Below, in pieces: positions 35,301 to 45,722 of a stretch of 64,000 nucleotides of DNA (position 1 is its first letter; every line of letters begins with the position of its first letter). A program made the position numbers and the translations under genes. Location of the stretch: contig NC_060887.1 in NCBI RefSeq assembly GCF_014805685.1, positions 34,653,963 to 34,717,962 of the forward strand. The letters are read 5' to 3'. The notes below the pieces were generated by a model. It saw only the letters and a program-made list of their open reading frames with translations. It had not been told where the DNA came from and did not search any database. Origin of the DNA: Silurus meridionalis (taxonomy: Eukaryota; Chordata; Actinopteri; Siluriformes; Siluridae).

Positions 35301-36240
35301 CAAGTCAAGTCAAGTCAAGTGTTTTTCTATAGCGCTTTTCACAATGGACATTGTCTCAAAACAGCTTTACAGAATTTAAGAATTAATGGTGTGCATTTAT
35401 CCCTGATGAGCAGCCGTGGCGACTGTGGCAAGGAAAAACTCCCTTAGATGTTATGAGGAAGAAATCTTGAGAGGAACCAGATTTAAAAAAGGAACCCATC
35501 CTCATTTCGGTGATATCAAGACTGAGATTATAGTCTTTAAAACAATACAGAACACTGGAGAGTGAGAACTAACATGAAGACTGGAATGTGTGATTATGAG
35601 TAATGTTCTTTCTACAGTCTTTTACAGTCAGTTGACGTTATGGAACCAGGAGCTGCTAAGCAACTCATAAAATAGCTTAACATTTGAGATCATCATAGCT
35701 CCAACACCAGCTTCTCCATGCCAGAGCCTTCAAACACTCAAAAAGGTTAAATGTCCAAACTCCACATGAAGTGAAATCCAAATGGTGCTGGTACGTCTCT
35801 AGATGGTCTGGGATGTTTGTGGGCATCTACTTCTTTAAAGGTCCACAATCTTTATGAGGTGGGACGTGAATGGAGCTGGCGCAACCTCAGGATGCCTCGG
35901 GATGGGGAGAGAAAGAGAAGCAGGGGAGAGGAATTAGCGTAGCTGCTGTTCATGATATTAACAGCACAAGTTGATAATGTGCATGTGATCAGATGTTCTG
36001 GAGCACAAGGTTATGATGTGATGTGTGTTATGTGTAGGCTTTGCTAAAAAGATATGTTTTTAATCTACACTTAAACTGGGTGAGTGTGTCTGAGCCCCGA
36101 ACACTGTCAGGAAGACTATTCCAGAGTTTAGGAGCTAAATGTGAGAATGTTCTACCACCTTTAGTAGACTTTGCTATTCTAGGAACTACTAGAAGTCCAG
36201 AGTTTTGAGATCTCAAGGAGTGTGACAAATTTTAGCGTGT
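35301..36240 (-). mobile_element. L2-type LINE 3' end with ORF2 C-terminus and (CTTGA)n tail
   Basis: Minus strand, from 36228 down: an open 66-codon end of ORF2 with SLRSQNSGLLVVPRIAK, FSHLAPKLWNSLPDSV and FKCRLKTYLFSKAY before the stop at 36028. This is the characteristic C-terminus of L2-like ORF2 after the reverse transcriptase. A 3' UTR of about 700 bases follows. It ends in TTCTGTAAAGCTGTTTTGAG, AGCGCTATAGAAAAACAC and a CTTGA repeat at 35301-35321. The copy is 5'-truncated but its remaining frame is intact, so it is fairly young. Related pieces are at 4411, 58329 and 60303. Confidence 0.85.
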
Positions 36241-37299
36241 TAGAAGACTGGATAGAAACATACACAACATAATAACATTTTATTTATTTTATTTTTGTTC
36301 TTACTCCAGATTATGTAAAGCTTCTTCCACACCAGTGCTTGGGCATGAGCCGTTACTATAGAAACAAAATAGTGCTTTACTATACACCTGTGATTTGCAT
36401 TACAGCCAACCCTTCGATCAGTGCTGCAGTTACAGACAGATAAACACCTTCTGACCAATCTGATGCAAGAATTCAGCAGTGCTTTGGGATTAGAGGGATT
36501 AATGCTATGCATTTATTGGCACTTCTCATGGTTCTATCAAATTATTCAAATGTATCGCATGGCATTTATTATCGCTTAATCGATCCGGTTGCAATGTATA
36601 GGATACCTGTAGAAGAGCAAATCTTAATGGGACTCGCAGTCAGACAGGCAGTCAGAAACAGCTTTCCTTTGGTTTTACAAGAACGCATAGGCCGAGACCT
36701 CATCAATACCCCGCAGAGAGTTTCTTTCTCGCTCTCACTTTTTTTCGTTGAAACCTGCCTTCCGATTGGATTACAGTCAACGCGGTTGCAATCAATGGAG
36801 TCTTGTAATCAGTGACAGGGAAACGAGGCTTATGGTGTGGCGCTTACTTGCCTTCACTCCCCCCTCTTTTCCCTTCTTGCTTCTTTTCTCAAGCAAAGCA
36901 GTATGGATCTAAATAGACTCCCACACACCCAGTGCTTGGCGTCCCGGTTGGTGCAGTAGAATAGCAATCATTAGCCTCATCTGTGGCAGCAGAGGGGGTT
37001 CAAATGCAGTCATTATGACCATTCAGAATTTGATTGTGATTTGGTCTGCTTCAGTAAAATTCCTTGCATTCAAAAATGCAGGGAAAAAAGCTGGGGTGGG
37101 GTTTTTATTTAGTTCCTGTTCATGACTCCTGGTTTCAGGTATATTTTCTTATCAGTTCCAAAGCCAATCGTGTCATAATTATTCAAACATGAATACAAGC
37201 CACAGTTTGACTTAATTTGATTACTTAAATGTGCAGTCATCAAAACCTTAATGTCAGCTTTAATACTGCTTTTTGTGTTTATCTCATTCATTTAAAAAA
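36241..37299. other. No gene; balanced island at 36490-36830
   Basis: 36490-36830 has a roughly 100-codon open frame without recognised domains. Its mixed composition could mean conserved non-coding sequence. The rest is spacer. Confidence 0.3.
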
Positions 37300-37543
37300 T
37301 TACCAGGGTGCTGTTGAATGCTTGATTCTGATTGGTCAGGAAGGCACTGCTGATTTTCAATAACAGCAGCTTTGACTGCAGTGCAGCTGCAAACTCCAGG
37401 TTAGTACTATTGCACTCTATATAGACACATTTTTTCCATATAGTGTAGTTATATATCAGTGACACTAGAGGCTCTTTCAAAAAAATCTTCACTCTATCTT
37501 GTACACTTTTAATTTATTTTGTCAATATGGAACGCCTGTAAAA
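37300..37543 (+). repeat. Dispersed repeat with GATTCTGATTGGTCAG start
   Basis: GTTGAATGCTTGATTCTGAT followed by TGGTCAGGAAGGC, ATAACAGCAGCTTTGACTGC and CAGTGCAGCTGCAAACTCCA is text I recognise from a common fish repeat, probably a MITE. It runs directly into the hairpin at 37544. Confidence 0.45.
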
Positions 37544-37626
37544 CAAGTCTATGTTGGCTGTTATACAAAAATACAGTCTTGCACAACGCAAGACTGTTTT
37601 TTTGTATACCAGCCAACATAGACTTG
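37544..37626. repeat. Strong hairpin: 39 bp arms, 5 bp loop
   Basis: The left arm 37544-37582 (CAAGTCTATGTTGGCTGTTA...) and right arm 37588-37626 (...AGCCAACATAGACTTG) are reverse complements with two mismatches and no gaps. The loop is ACAAC. It adjoins the repeat at 37300 and may be its foldback terminus. Transcription would give a long, nearly perfect hairpin RNA. Confidence 0.85.
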
Positions 37627-37759
37627 AAATATATATATAAATATATATTTATCATGTTGAAACAGGTTTGGTCTCCCAGTTCAAGTGAAAGGAAATTTAA
37701 TGTCACCACATCCAGAGACATCCTATGCAATTGTGTTCCATCAACTTTGTGGTAAGTTT

Positions 37760-37960
37760 GGAGAATATAGTCCTATCCTGTTATATACTCTGTATATTGT
37801 GATTTATTTAATGTGTATTGTCTCGTATTGTCTAAGCTAAATTTATATTGCTGTTATTTATGACTGTACTTTTAAGAGTCATCAAAAGCTAGAACCAAAT
37901 TCCTTGTGTGTGTAAACACACTTGGCCGATAAACCAGATTCTGATTCTGATTCTTTTAAT
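37760..37960 (+). repeat. Retroposon 3' end with (GATTCT)n tail
   Basis: GTTATTTATGACTGTACTTT, then CAAATTCCTTGTGTGTGTAA, CACTTGGCCGATAAACCA and GATTCTGATTCTGATTCT. This is a common fish LINE or SINE tail. The head is missing. Confidence 0.55.
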
Positions 37961-37990
37961 TCTGAGAAGAACTAGAAATGTCAGGTGTCC

Positions 37991-38107
37991 AAATAGTTTT
38001 GTCCATATAGAGCAAAGATGCCCAAACTAGGGTCTGCAGGCCGAATCAAAGGTCACATGGGTCAACCCTAGTTTGGCCATCTCTGCCCTATATGGACAAA
38101 ACTATTT
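37991..38107. repeat. Foldback: 43 bp arms, 31 bp loop, with Tc1-like and hAT-like end motifs
   Basis: Left arm 37991-38033 and right arm 38065-38107 pair with three mismatches. The outer parts (AAATAGTTTTGTCCATATAG) match the Tc1 family-M ends at 49043. The inner parts (GATGGCCAAACTAGGGT on the reverse of the right arm) resemble a hAT-type end. The loop carries CTGCAGGCCGAATCAAAGGT. Confidence 0.8.
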
Positions 38108-38215
38108 GCCATATATAAGAAGACTGATAAAGGGGCAAAATGGCAATTGGAAAAACTTCTAAACAAATAGAACCAGCTTAATGTCTTTCATTAGGGGTCA
38201 TTAAATAGCTGTATT

Positions 38216-38345
38216 AGTTAGAGTTAGTAGCTTAGTGGTTAAAACATTAAACTTTAGCTCTGAAGATTGTATGATCTCATTTTTGCCACTCCTGCAAATC
38301 GAACTGCTATTAATGTAAATGTGTTAGGCACTGAATTTAAATGTA
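38216..38345 (+). repeat. SINE-type B fragment
   Basis: GTTAGTAGCTTAGTGGTTAA, then AACATTAAACTTTAGCTCTG and CTGCTATTAATGTAAATGTG. Degenerate, lacking the GAGCAAGGCCC block. Confidence 0.5.
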
Positions 38346-38639
38346 TATAACAAATTACAATAATTTTTTTTTTCTCATTGTACTAAATTGCATGCAAATC
38401 TGAATTAGTCAGACTGGTTACAGGGTAAGGTTTTCTATTTATTTATTTCTTTTTGAATATCAGGAAAATCATAAATGAGAGGAACCATGGCAACTTTATT
38501 TGTAATACAATGGTTGATATAATGCAACACTTATTTTTGGCCCATGGCCCTCAATCAAGTTAGATTTTTTTTCAAGAGTTCTTTTTGGCAACACGACAAG
38601 CTTTAAAAGAAAAGAATAAGAAAGGCTGGAGAAGGAAGG
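38346..38639. other. No feature recognised
   Basis: AT-rich spacer. Confidence 0.5.
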
Positions 38640-39045
38640 TCTGTTTAATAGTGATAAGTCATTCCTGAACGATTTGTTCATTTTGAACGAGTCTTCAATG
38701 TGACTCAGAGAAATGAGTCGTCTCAAAGAGTGATTTGTTCATTTTCTACTGGACACGCATGAGCAAAGCATTGCAAAATTTCCGTAGTTTATGTGCAGGA
38801 AACAGAACTGAGTAGTTCATCTTTTGACTCTTCCAGTCCGAGTCATTCGTTCTTTTATCACGTGACTCCCATAGCCCCTACACAGTGCATTACACAGGAA
38901 ACACAGTTCATATCATGAGTCCTCTGGTCCGAGTCACATTACTCAAATAGACCCTATGAAGGTGATTAAAAGTTTAAAGAAATGAAATAAACTAAATGAC
39001 TCACAAAAAGAATTCGTTCATTTTGAGGAAGAACCGCAAATACTT
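38640..39045. repeat. Palindrome-rich dispersed repeat (GTTCATTTTGAACGAGTC type)
   Basis: CGATTTGTTCATTTTGAACG, GAGTGATTTGTTCATTTTCT, CCGAGTCATTCGTTC and GAATTCGTTCATTTTGAGG are repeated direct and inverted words of TTCGTTCATTTTGAACGA and GAGTGACTC. I know this as an abundant fish non-autonomous element, probably hAT-type. No coding sequence. Confidence 0.55.
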
Positions 39046-39249
39046 GTTGTTAGAGGTAAATAATTTGAGTAGTGGTAACAGTAACTTTGTTCTGCATCAG
39101 ATTCCATCACACAATGCTGTCATTGATTACTTTCATATAGCATCATGTCCATAAGTTTAATTCCTTACAACCAAACAGCTACCAGTATAGACAGGCAGAA
39201 TGCTGTAGAGAGTAATATGTATATATGTTGCTTTGTGACATTTTGTTTA
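39046..39249. other. No feature recognised
   Basis: AT-rich spacer. Confidence 0.5.
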
Positions 39250-39425
39250 TGTCGGTAGGAGAATGCTGAGGATGGAGCCACCAGGAAGGAGGAAAAGAGG
39301 AAGACCAACGAGGAGGTTTATGGATGTGGTGAGGGAAGACGTGCAGGTAGTTGGTTTGAAAGAGGCAGATGTAGAGGACAGGAGGGTATATAGACGAATG
39401 ATCCACTGTGGTGACCCCTAATAGG
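39250..39425 (+). pseudogene. RTE-like LINE ORF C-terminal fragment
   Basis: A frame reads RRMLRMEPPGRRKRGRPRRR then FMDVVREDVQVVGLKEADVE and IHCGDP. The G-R-R-K-R-G-R-P-x-R-R-F-M-D-V-V block is the C-terminal end of ORF2 in a common RTE-like LINE group of fishes. The 3' end GATCCACTGTGGTGACCCCT closely matches the 3' end of the tRNA-Glu SINE at 7432. A similar piece lies at 40836-41350. Confidence 0.75.
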
Positions 39426-39429
39426 GGTC

Positions 39430-39480
39430 TGCTTTTAGACAATGTCTGTTGTGAAAAGCACAATGGAAATAAAATAATAA
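39430..39480 (+). repeat. L2-like LINE tail scrap
   Basis: AGACAATGTCTGTTGTGAAA followed by AGCACAATGGAAATAAAATA parallels the L2-type tails at 58940 and 60318. It immediately follows the RTE-like end. Confidence 0.5.
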
Positions 39481-40239
39481 ATGGCAGAAGCCAAAAGAAA
39501 AAGAAGAAGAAGAAGCAGAAGAAGTTTTGTGACATTTTGTATCTGAAACACATTAGCCTACATTTGGACAGCATTGATATTTCTGTGAGAAATTAATAAG
39601 TCCAGTCCCTGGCCTTTTTTTTTTTATTAGCACAACACTGACCTGATTCAACAAGAGCTTCTGTGCAGTACGATGTAGAATATGGGGTTTAAAGATTATC
39701 CTTGTGTACGTTCGACCTTATGTAAGTTAGGTGACCATTAATTTAAAAATACTGCAGCATATTTTAAGAGCTGCCCAAAACCTAGAAACAAATAATCAAT
39801 TATTTACTATCTGGGTGGGAGACCTGCATCGTGGCTTAGTACATTTGCTTGACCTCTTTGTGGCTGAGGATTTTTACTAGCTATTGCCAATTAAGGAAGG
39901 AAGAAGTCTTTGATAGCTTTAGAGGGGTGTGCCAGCTATAGTGTGTATAATCAGAGTATTGTTGACCTGATGCCAAATTGGAGTAATAAGAAGAGGTTGT
40001 GTCCAGGTATATCTAGTATATGTTATGTCTCCAGCAATGTTGAAATCCGAATGTTCTTTTTTTCCTTTAGTCAGTATTGTTGCAACTGTGAGGGTTTGCA
40101 GTGTTCCCTGTTTTGTGCTCAAAGCTTTCTCGGATCGATTTCAAGCTCCCTATATGTGGTGGTATCAAAATGTTTCGAGATTAGCTCTGTTTACAAGACA
40201 GTATTTTATTTATCTATGTTTACACACTATCACCTTTAT
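39481..40239. other. No gene recognised
   Basis: AT-rich spacer with an AAG-rich tract at 39493-39525. The open frames near 39910-40240 are featureless. Confidence 0.4.
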
Positions 40240-40500
40240 TAAAATAATTCCCTTGCACAGCAGTACAGCACTCCCAGCATTCCTGCCACTTCTGGAAGTC
40301 TTCTTTTTGAAGCATCTCCGCAATGGTGTCAAAACGGCCACCTTTGAGCTGGATCTTCATCTTTGGAAAAAGGGTGAAGTCAGCAGGAGCCAAATCTGGC
40401 GAGTGAGATCATGTGGATTGTTATCCAACGATCATCATGCACAAGTTGCCGAATGGTTTCGACATTTTCAGAGGGTTGAGTTCATCGTGCAAAGAAAATG
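40240..40500 (-). pseudogene. Mariner-type transposase remnant, internally deleted
   Basis: Minus strand, from about 40470 down: ETIRQLVHDDRWITIHMI is part of the N-terminal helix-turn-helix region of mariner-like proteins. It is joined within a few bases to SPDLAPADFTLFPKMKIQLK, which carries the last catalytic aspartate of the DD34D class (S-P-D-L-A-P-x-D-F). Then come GGRFDTIAEM and FQKWQECWE. The two parts belong about 200 residues apart, so the central region is gone. Not functional. Confidence 0.78.
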
Positions 40501-40559
40501 GATGGCTTCACTACCAATAATGCTGTACTTTAGATTAGCAGAGTAAGTATTATGTATCT

Positions 40560-40785
40560 TTCGGCTTCTCCCATTAGGGGTCGCCACAGCGGATCATCCG
40601 CATGTTTGATTTGGCACGTTTTTACGCTGGATGCCCTTCCTAACGCAACCCTCCCCATTTATCCGGGCTTGGGACCGGCACTAAGGCTTGTGCAGCCCTA
40701 ATGGCTGGGGTTGGTTCCCTGACCGGCGATCGAACCCGGGCCGCAGCGGTGAGAGCGCCGCATCCTAACCACTAGACCACCAACA
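40560..40785 (-). repeat. tRNA-Glu-derived SINE, copy G2
   Basis: Reversed copy. The plus strand begins CGGCTTCTCCCATTAGGGGT and CGCCACAGCGGATCATCCGC. It ends with the tRNA-Glu head reversed: GATCGAACCCGGGCCGCAGC, GGTGAGAGCGCCGCATCCTA and ACCACTAGACCACC. Box B is intact here. No clear target duplication was found. Confidence 0.92.
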
Positions 40786-40835
40786 CACCCCATAATCAGA
40801 ATATAAAAATGCAAATACAATTTAAAGCAACATCA

Positions 40836-41350
40836 TATTATGAAGAGAAGGTTGAGTGTACTGGGGTGTGATGTTGGAAGAATTTTAATTTCAAACTATT
40901 ATAAATTCTTTTTTTTAATACTCAAATTATGTTTGATGCTATTAGCTACAAAGACAAGTTTAAAAGACTACAGTGAGACCTGCTATGTTGTATGGTTTAG
41001 AGACAGTGGCATTGTCAAAAAGACAGAAGGCAGAGCTGGAAGAGGACAGGATTAGAAATGAGTTTATTAGAGGGACAGCGCATGTAGGACGTTTTGGAGA
41101 CACGGTGAAAGAGGCGTGATCCAGATAGTTTGGACATGTGCAGAAGAGGGACATGGAGTATATCGGTAGGAGAATGCTGAGGATGGAGCCACCAAGAAGG
41201 AGGAAAAGAGGAAGACAAAGGAGGAGGTTTATGGATGTGGTGAGGGAAGACATGAAAATGGTTGTTTTGAAAGAAGCAGATGTAGAGGACAGGGGAGTAT
41301 GGAGAAGGATGATCAACTGTGGAGACACCTAAAGAAGAAGAAGAAGAAGA
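40836..41350 (+). pseudogene. RTE-like LINE ORF2 C-terminus with (AAG)n tail
   Basis: Pieces in shifting frames: RPAMLYGLETVALSKRQKAE, IRNEFIRGTAHVGRFGD, a stop, then FGHVQKRDMEYIGRRMLRME, PPRRRKRGRQRRRFMDVV and INCGDT. This is the region after the reverse transcriptase in fish RTE-like LINEs. A segment between the AELEE and DRIRNE parts is deleted, and there are two stops. It ends in ACACCTAAAGAAGAAGAAGA. Confidence 0.78.
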
Positions 41351-41485
41351 AGCCTCAAAGATGATTTTTTTTTATTTTTTTTTACTTTTTATCAAAGAAA
41401 AAGAAACATAACATTTCCATCAGATGTATGTCAGACAATATGCAAATAAGTACACATATATAATTGCACATACATCTACATCTAT
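41351..41485. other. No feature; T-rich spacer
   Basis: T runs and AT-rich sequence. Confidence 0.5.
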
Positions 41486-41850
41486 TTACACATGTATCCA
41501 TATCAGTATATAACCAAATATAAATATACGCCTTACAATTATTTTTATTGTACATATGCTAATCAGAAACATTAATAGAAAATAAAAGACAAAGAAATAG
41601 GTAAATATGGTGGGTAACCTTTCTTTACATAATAGATTTTGATTAAAAGATAAAATCAGGTGTGTGAGATGTTTCAGATTTTTGTCCATTTTTTTTTGCT
41701 TCATTTTATAAATGTCCATCATGATTTCATGCATTGACGGTAGAAGTTCCCAGTGACAGCCATTTTTTTCATAAAACTCTTTTTAACAGCCATCAGCAAT
41801 ATATCCATTCAATATTTGTAACCATTTCTGGGGCATTTTTATAGACAACA
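41486..41850 (-). pseudogene. Possible L1/Tx1-like LINE ORF2 C-terminal fragment
   Basis: Minus strand in one frame: PQKWLQILNGYIADGC, a stop, KEFYEKNGCHWELLPSMHEI and MMDIYKMKQ. W-x-x-L-P-S-M-x-E-I-M-x-D-I-Y-x-M matches, from memory, the C-terminus of fish L1/Tx1-like ORF2. Downstream codons decay into AT-rich sequence. Assignment is tentative; the single in-frame stop shows that it is dead. Confidence 0.45.
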
Positions 41851-43482
41851 TTTTTCATTACACTTACTGTATTATACCTGCTTCTTAAATGGCCTCTGTC
41901 ACCATGAAGTAAAGTGTAAAATGATTGGCTCTGTACTGCGTACAAATGGTACTAATATGGGCTTACAAAAAAAGAGTTTTTGATTATCTATCGTGCCAAT
42001 GTTAAGCAACAAATCAGTTTAATCTTAAAGATTTTTAATTGTAACAAGTTCTATAATGGCCATTAATACAAAGCAGCATTGCAGAAACTTTGCTTTAAAT
42101 TTAGCTGTTTTAATGATAAGGTTTTTCTCTTCTACAAGTGCATGAATAGGAACAGTCCTTAATGTGTCCTAAATGATGGGTGTTATAGCTGTTATGATTA
42201 CAGCAGACACTTAAATATAAATGAGCAGTATAGAGAGCTTTCAGTTATACATGCATTTTTAATTATAATGTACAGCCACATCACTGCTGAAATCACTGGT
42301 AGATATAACAGATATCTCCTTTTGTGTCAAGCTTCCCCCCTTTAGGGCCATAGTGCATGATTGGGCTATTTGATATAAAAAGGACTACATCGTTCCATGC
42401 TTTATAAGTTCAGGGCTTGTTTATTATTATAAATCAGAGTGATACTTCCATTGTGAGCACAGCATTATATATTCTCAAGGATACAATTATACAATCTGAA
42501 AAACCAGCTTATATATTGTTTCTAATTATGCATGCTTTAAATCTCAAGCTGTTTTTATGATTCTTGCATGCACTAATATCCAGGATGTACAGCACTTCAG
42601 TTTCCATGAGAGATTTCCAAAGCATCCTGTAGCATATTACTGATGTAGCTTAGCATGAGCCTTCGAGTCTGCTCAAAATCTGCATGTGCTCACAACAGCA
42701 AACTCAAGGATTACTGTTGGGGCGTAAAAAAAAGGCAATTAATTTTATTCTGAAATGGTTTCTGCTATATAGTGGCACGTTGAGGACTGTGAGGAAAGAT
42801 GTTTATGTTTACTAATTTCCCCTGAGCAGAAAGAGGTAATAGAAAGAAATAAAGAAAGAAATAAGTAAAGAAAGAAAGAAAGAAACAAAGGCTCATGTTC
42901 TTAATGATGTCCGATCTAGAAATATGCCCACTGTCCATTTCTAACCATTTTGAAAGGTTTTTTCTTACATTTAGATACGATTTTATATATAAATGTATGC
43001 ATTAAGCTCCCTCGAGATCTAAAGGTCAGCCCGTGAGGTTTTCACTTTGCAAGATCATTATGTCAGAATTTCATTGTGTCCTTCAAAAAGCCTTTGATTT
43101 GAAAGCCTTAAACATTGCATCATCAGGTTAGCAATGGCGTTGAACAATTTCCTTCCAATCAGTCCATTTGTGAATACTGACTTAACACATACACAGCTCT
43201 ATCCTTATGTTCACAACACTAAAGGAAAATTTCTGGTTGTGTTATTGTTTCTGTGGGAACATCTCATTAATAGGGACCTGTACACTAAATATTTACGCTT
43301 TATAAAAGAAATCTACACGGTCAGCGCCTTTTTGAGAACTAGCTAGTTTTTCACTACAGGCAAGTCTTCAAAAGGAGTGCAGTGGAGGTTCATGCTGCTT
43401 TCCAGTTTCTCTAGAACTGTAGAATGGCAAATTTTTGTGTCACATTAATGTCATGAAAGAGCAGGGGAAAAAAGCTGACAAA
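41851..43482. other. No gene recognised
   Basis: AT-rich sequence with a GAAA tract at 42842-42887. 42460-42720 has more balanced sequence, without ORF or repeat. No further support for a feature. Confidence 0.4.
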
Positions 43483-43800
43483 GGAATCAGAATCAAAATA
43501 CTTTATTTCTCCCATTAGGGAAATTGTTAGGTTGCAGTCGCTTATAGTAAGATTAACATAAGTAAAACATATGAGAAATATAAGAAATGTAAAATATAAT
43601 AAACATTTAGTTAGATATTATCTATAGATGCAGTACAATCAATGAATTTCCAATGTTATTGAAATATACTGTAGAAAATGTATCAGTGTATCAGCAGTAA
43701 AAGAGATGGCATAAAAAGTCAGACTACACTGATACACTTATACAAGTTATTGCACATGTGGCAATTATTGCAATGAAATTATTGCACATTTTTCCAAGGA
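43483..43800 (-). repeat. LINE-type 3' fragment with GAAATTGTTAGGTTGCAG motif
   Basis: GAATCAGAATCAAAATACTT followed by TATTTCTCCCATTAGGGAAA and GTTGCAGTCGCTTATAG is a reversed retroposon tail known to me from fish genomes. An AT-rich body follows, with CATATGAGAAATATAAGAAA and TTATTGCACATGTGGCAATT. Confidence 0.5.
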
Positions 43801-43974
43801 ATGGGTCTTTAAACTTGCTGTAACATTAGGGATAGCCTGAACTTACCTTTGGGCATTCTATATATATATATTTTTATACAGTATATTGTCTTAATGAATT
43901 TATAAATCACGAGATTTTCATTTAGTCTATAGACTATTAATTAGGACTAGGATTCTTGCATTTCCCACAATAAA

Positions 43975-44290
43975 CTACACACTTGCATCCTTCCATGTTC
44001 GCCCAGCCATTACAGCACGCCTCAGCATGTTCAGTCAGATAAACTCAGGGCCCATGGCTTTGTCTGAAGACTGCATTGATCTCCTTATAAATTAGCATTG
44101 TTAGGACTCAAGCTGAAATCCCAGTGGCACAAGTCATCACGTTTATCTTTTTTTCTTCTTTTTTTTCCCTTCATTACTCTGGGGTAAGGAGTTATTCAGT
44201 CTGTATGGGATTAAGGGACTGATTTAATTTCATGTAGTGCAATTAGCCAAGTCATACTCAGCGCCTGCTGGCAATGATGCAGAGAAACAA
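43975..44290. other. Candidate conserved non-coding element
   Basis: Repeat-free, balanced sequence with ATTAGCATTGTTAGGACTCA and GCAATTAGCCAAGTCATACT. No ORF. Conservation is untested. Confidence 0.28.
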
Positions 44291-44999
44291 GAGTTCATGC
44301 TGGAACGGTTATGAAGCTGACCACTAACGGGGTATTAATTGATGGAGTCAATTTGTTGTATTTAACATGCAAATATATCAGAAAATAAGCTCCCCACAAA
44401 AATATCTGCTTAATGATAAATAGGGATATAAAGTGGACAATCAGCCTTCCAGTCAGTTTACAAATGAATGGTAAGATTCTGTGCACATTCAGTGTACCAT
44501 CGTCTTCTCCTGCAGTGCCTTCTGCTTTTCTCCTTCACCTCGTCCTTGTCGCCCATTTGTCATCAGGTTATAACCACTGCAGTTAATAATGTTTAACCGT
44601 GGAAGTCGAGGCTGCTTGTGCTGGGAGAGTCTCCGAGCGCGCACACAGACACATGCGCACACACTCGTGCACACATACACACACCGTGTCTAACAGATGG
44701 CTCCTCAGTAAAGTGGAAATTGTCTTCGCTTTTGGTAAAGGCACACATGGTGTCGTTGTAAAATACGAGCACATTTCATGAAATAGGATCAGTGTCGTAT
44801 ATCGTCCAACTGCATTCCCTCGGTGCACTGTTCTGTTTATAATCATCAGAACATGATCATAAATTGTATACACTATATTTCTATAATTAGTATTATAATA
44901 TTAGTATAATATAGTTTAGAATAGTCTAGTTAGTATATTAACAGTATGTCAGGGTAGGTGTAAAATGTTATTCATCCAACATTCATCTGACCATCTCTA
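44291..44999. other. No gene recognised
   Basis: Mixed spacer; a CA-rich stretch lies at 44640-44690. AT-rich repeats of TATTATAATATTAGTATAAT at about 44890. Confidence 0.45.
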
Positions 45000-45590
45000 T
45001 GTTCATTCATCTATCCATCTCTGAATTTCATCTCGTCCACTTTTTCTTCAGTCCATCCATCCATCCCTTCCTTTGTTTATCAGTCTGTCCCTCCATCTGT
45101 CCATCACAATATCTATCCATTCATCTATTCATCCTTGCATTAGTTAATCCATCTATCCTTCTGTCTATCTATCCATTCATCCATCCAATCATCCATCTGT
45201 TTGTCCATCCATCCATTCATCAGTTTATGCCTTCATTCATCCATCCAGTCTTCCATCTGTTTGTCTATCCATCCATCCATTCATCCATGCATCTATTCAT
45301 CAGCTTATGCCTTCATCCATCAATCCATCCATTCATCCATCCATTCGTCTATCCATCCATCTATTCATCCAAAGTCATCTATTTATGTATTCTATTTAAC
45401 AAACTATTCATCCATCAATCCAATCAACTATTTATCATTTCATCTTTTTATCTATCTATTTATCCATTTGCCCGATTATCCATCTATTAATTTATAATTC
45501 ACTCTATCTATTTCTCTATCAATCCATTCACCAGCAACTCATTCATCCAACCATTTATTTATTTACGCATTCGTCCATCAATCCACCCCA
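45000..45590. repeat. CATC/CATT tetranucleotide minisatellite field
   Basis: An irregular run of CATCCATC, CATTCATC, TATC and TTTATC words. Long open frames in it (Ser/Ile/His/Pro-rich) are by-products of the repeat. Confidence 0.93.
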
Positions 45591-45592
45591 GA

Positions 45593-45722
45593 TCAGTGGC
45601 TCTGGCAATGCCAAGCGCCATTAATAATCCCCTGAGCAGGTCCAATAACACTTTCTGCTCGATAGGGCCATATCAGTCTGACCCTGTGCACTGACCCCAG
45701 CTTCTTAGTCATGAAATTCAGT
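45593..45722 (+). repeat. SINE fragment (Mermaid/V-SINE-like), copy A5
   Basis: CTCTGGCAATGCCAAGCGCC, CCCCTGAGCAGGTCC, CATATCAGTCTGACCCTGTG and CACTGACCCCAGCTTCTTAG are degenerate versions of the A-family body. It interrupts the CATC field. Confidence 0.6.

Noticed and set aside
37544..37626. Annotated microRNA gene
   Set aside because: The pairing is too complete and adjoins a dispersed repeat; kept only as a hairpin.
40025..40546. 173-codon plus-strand open frame as a host gene
   Set aside because: Its right half is antisense to a mariner remnant, and the left half has no recognised domain or codon signature.
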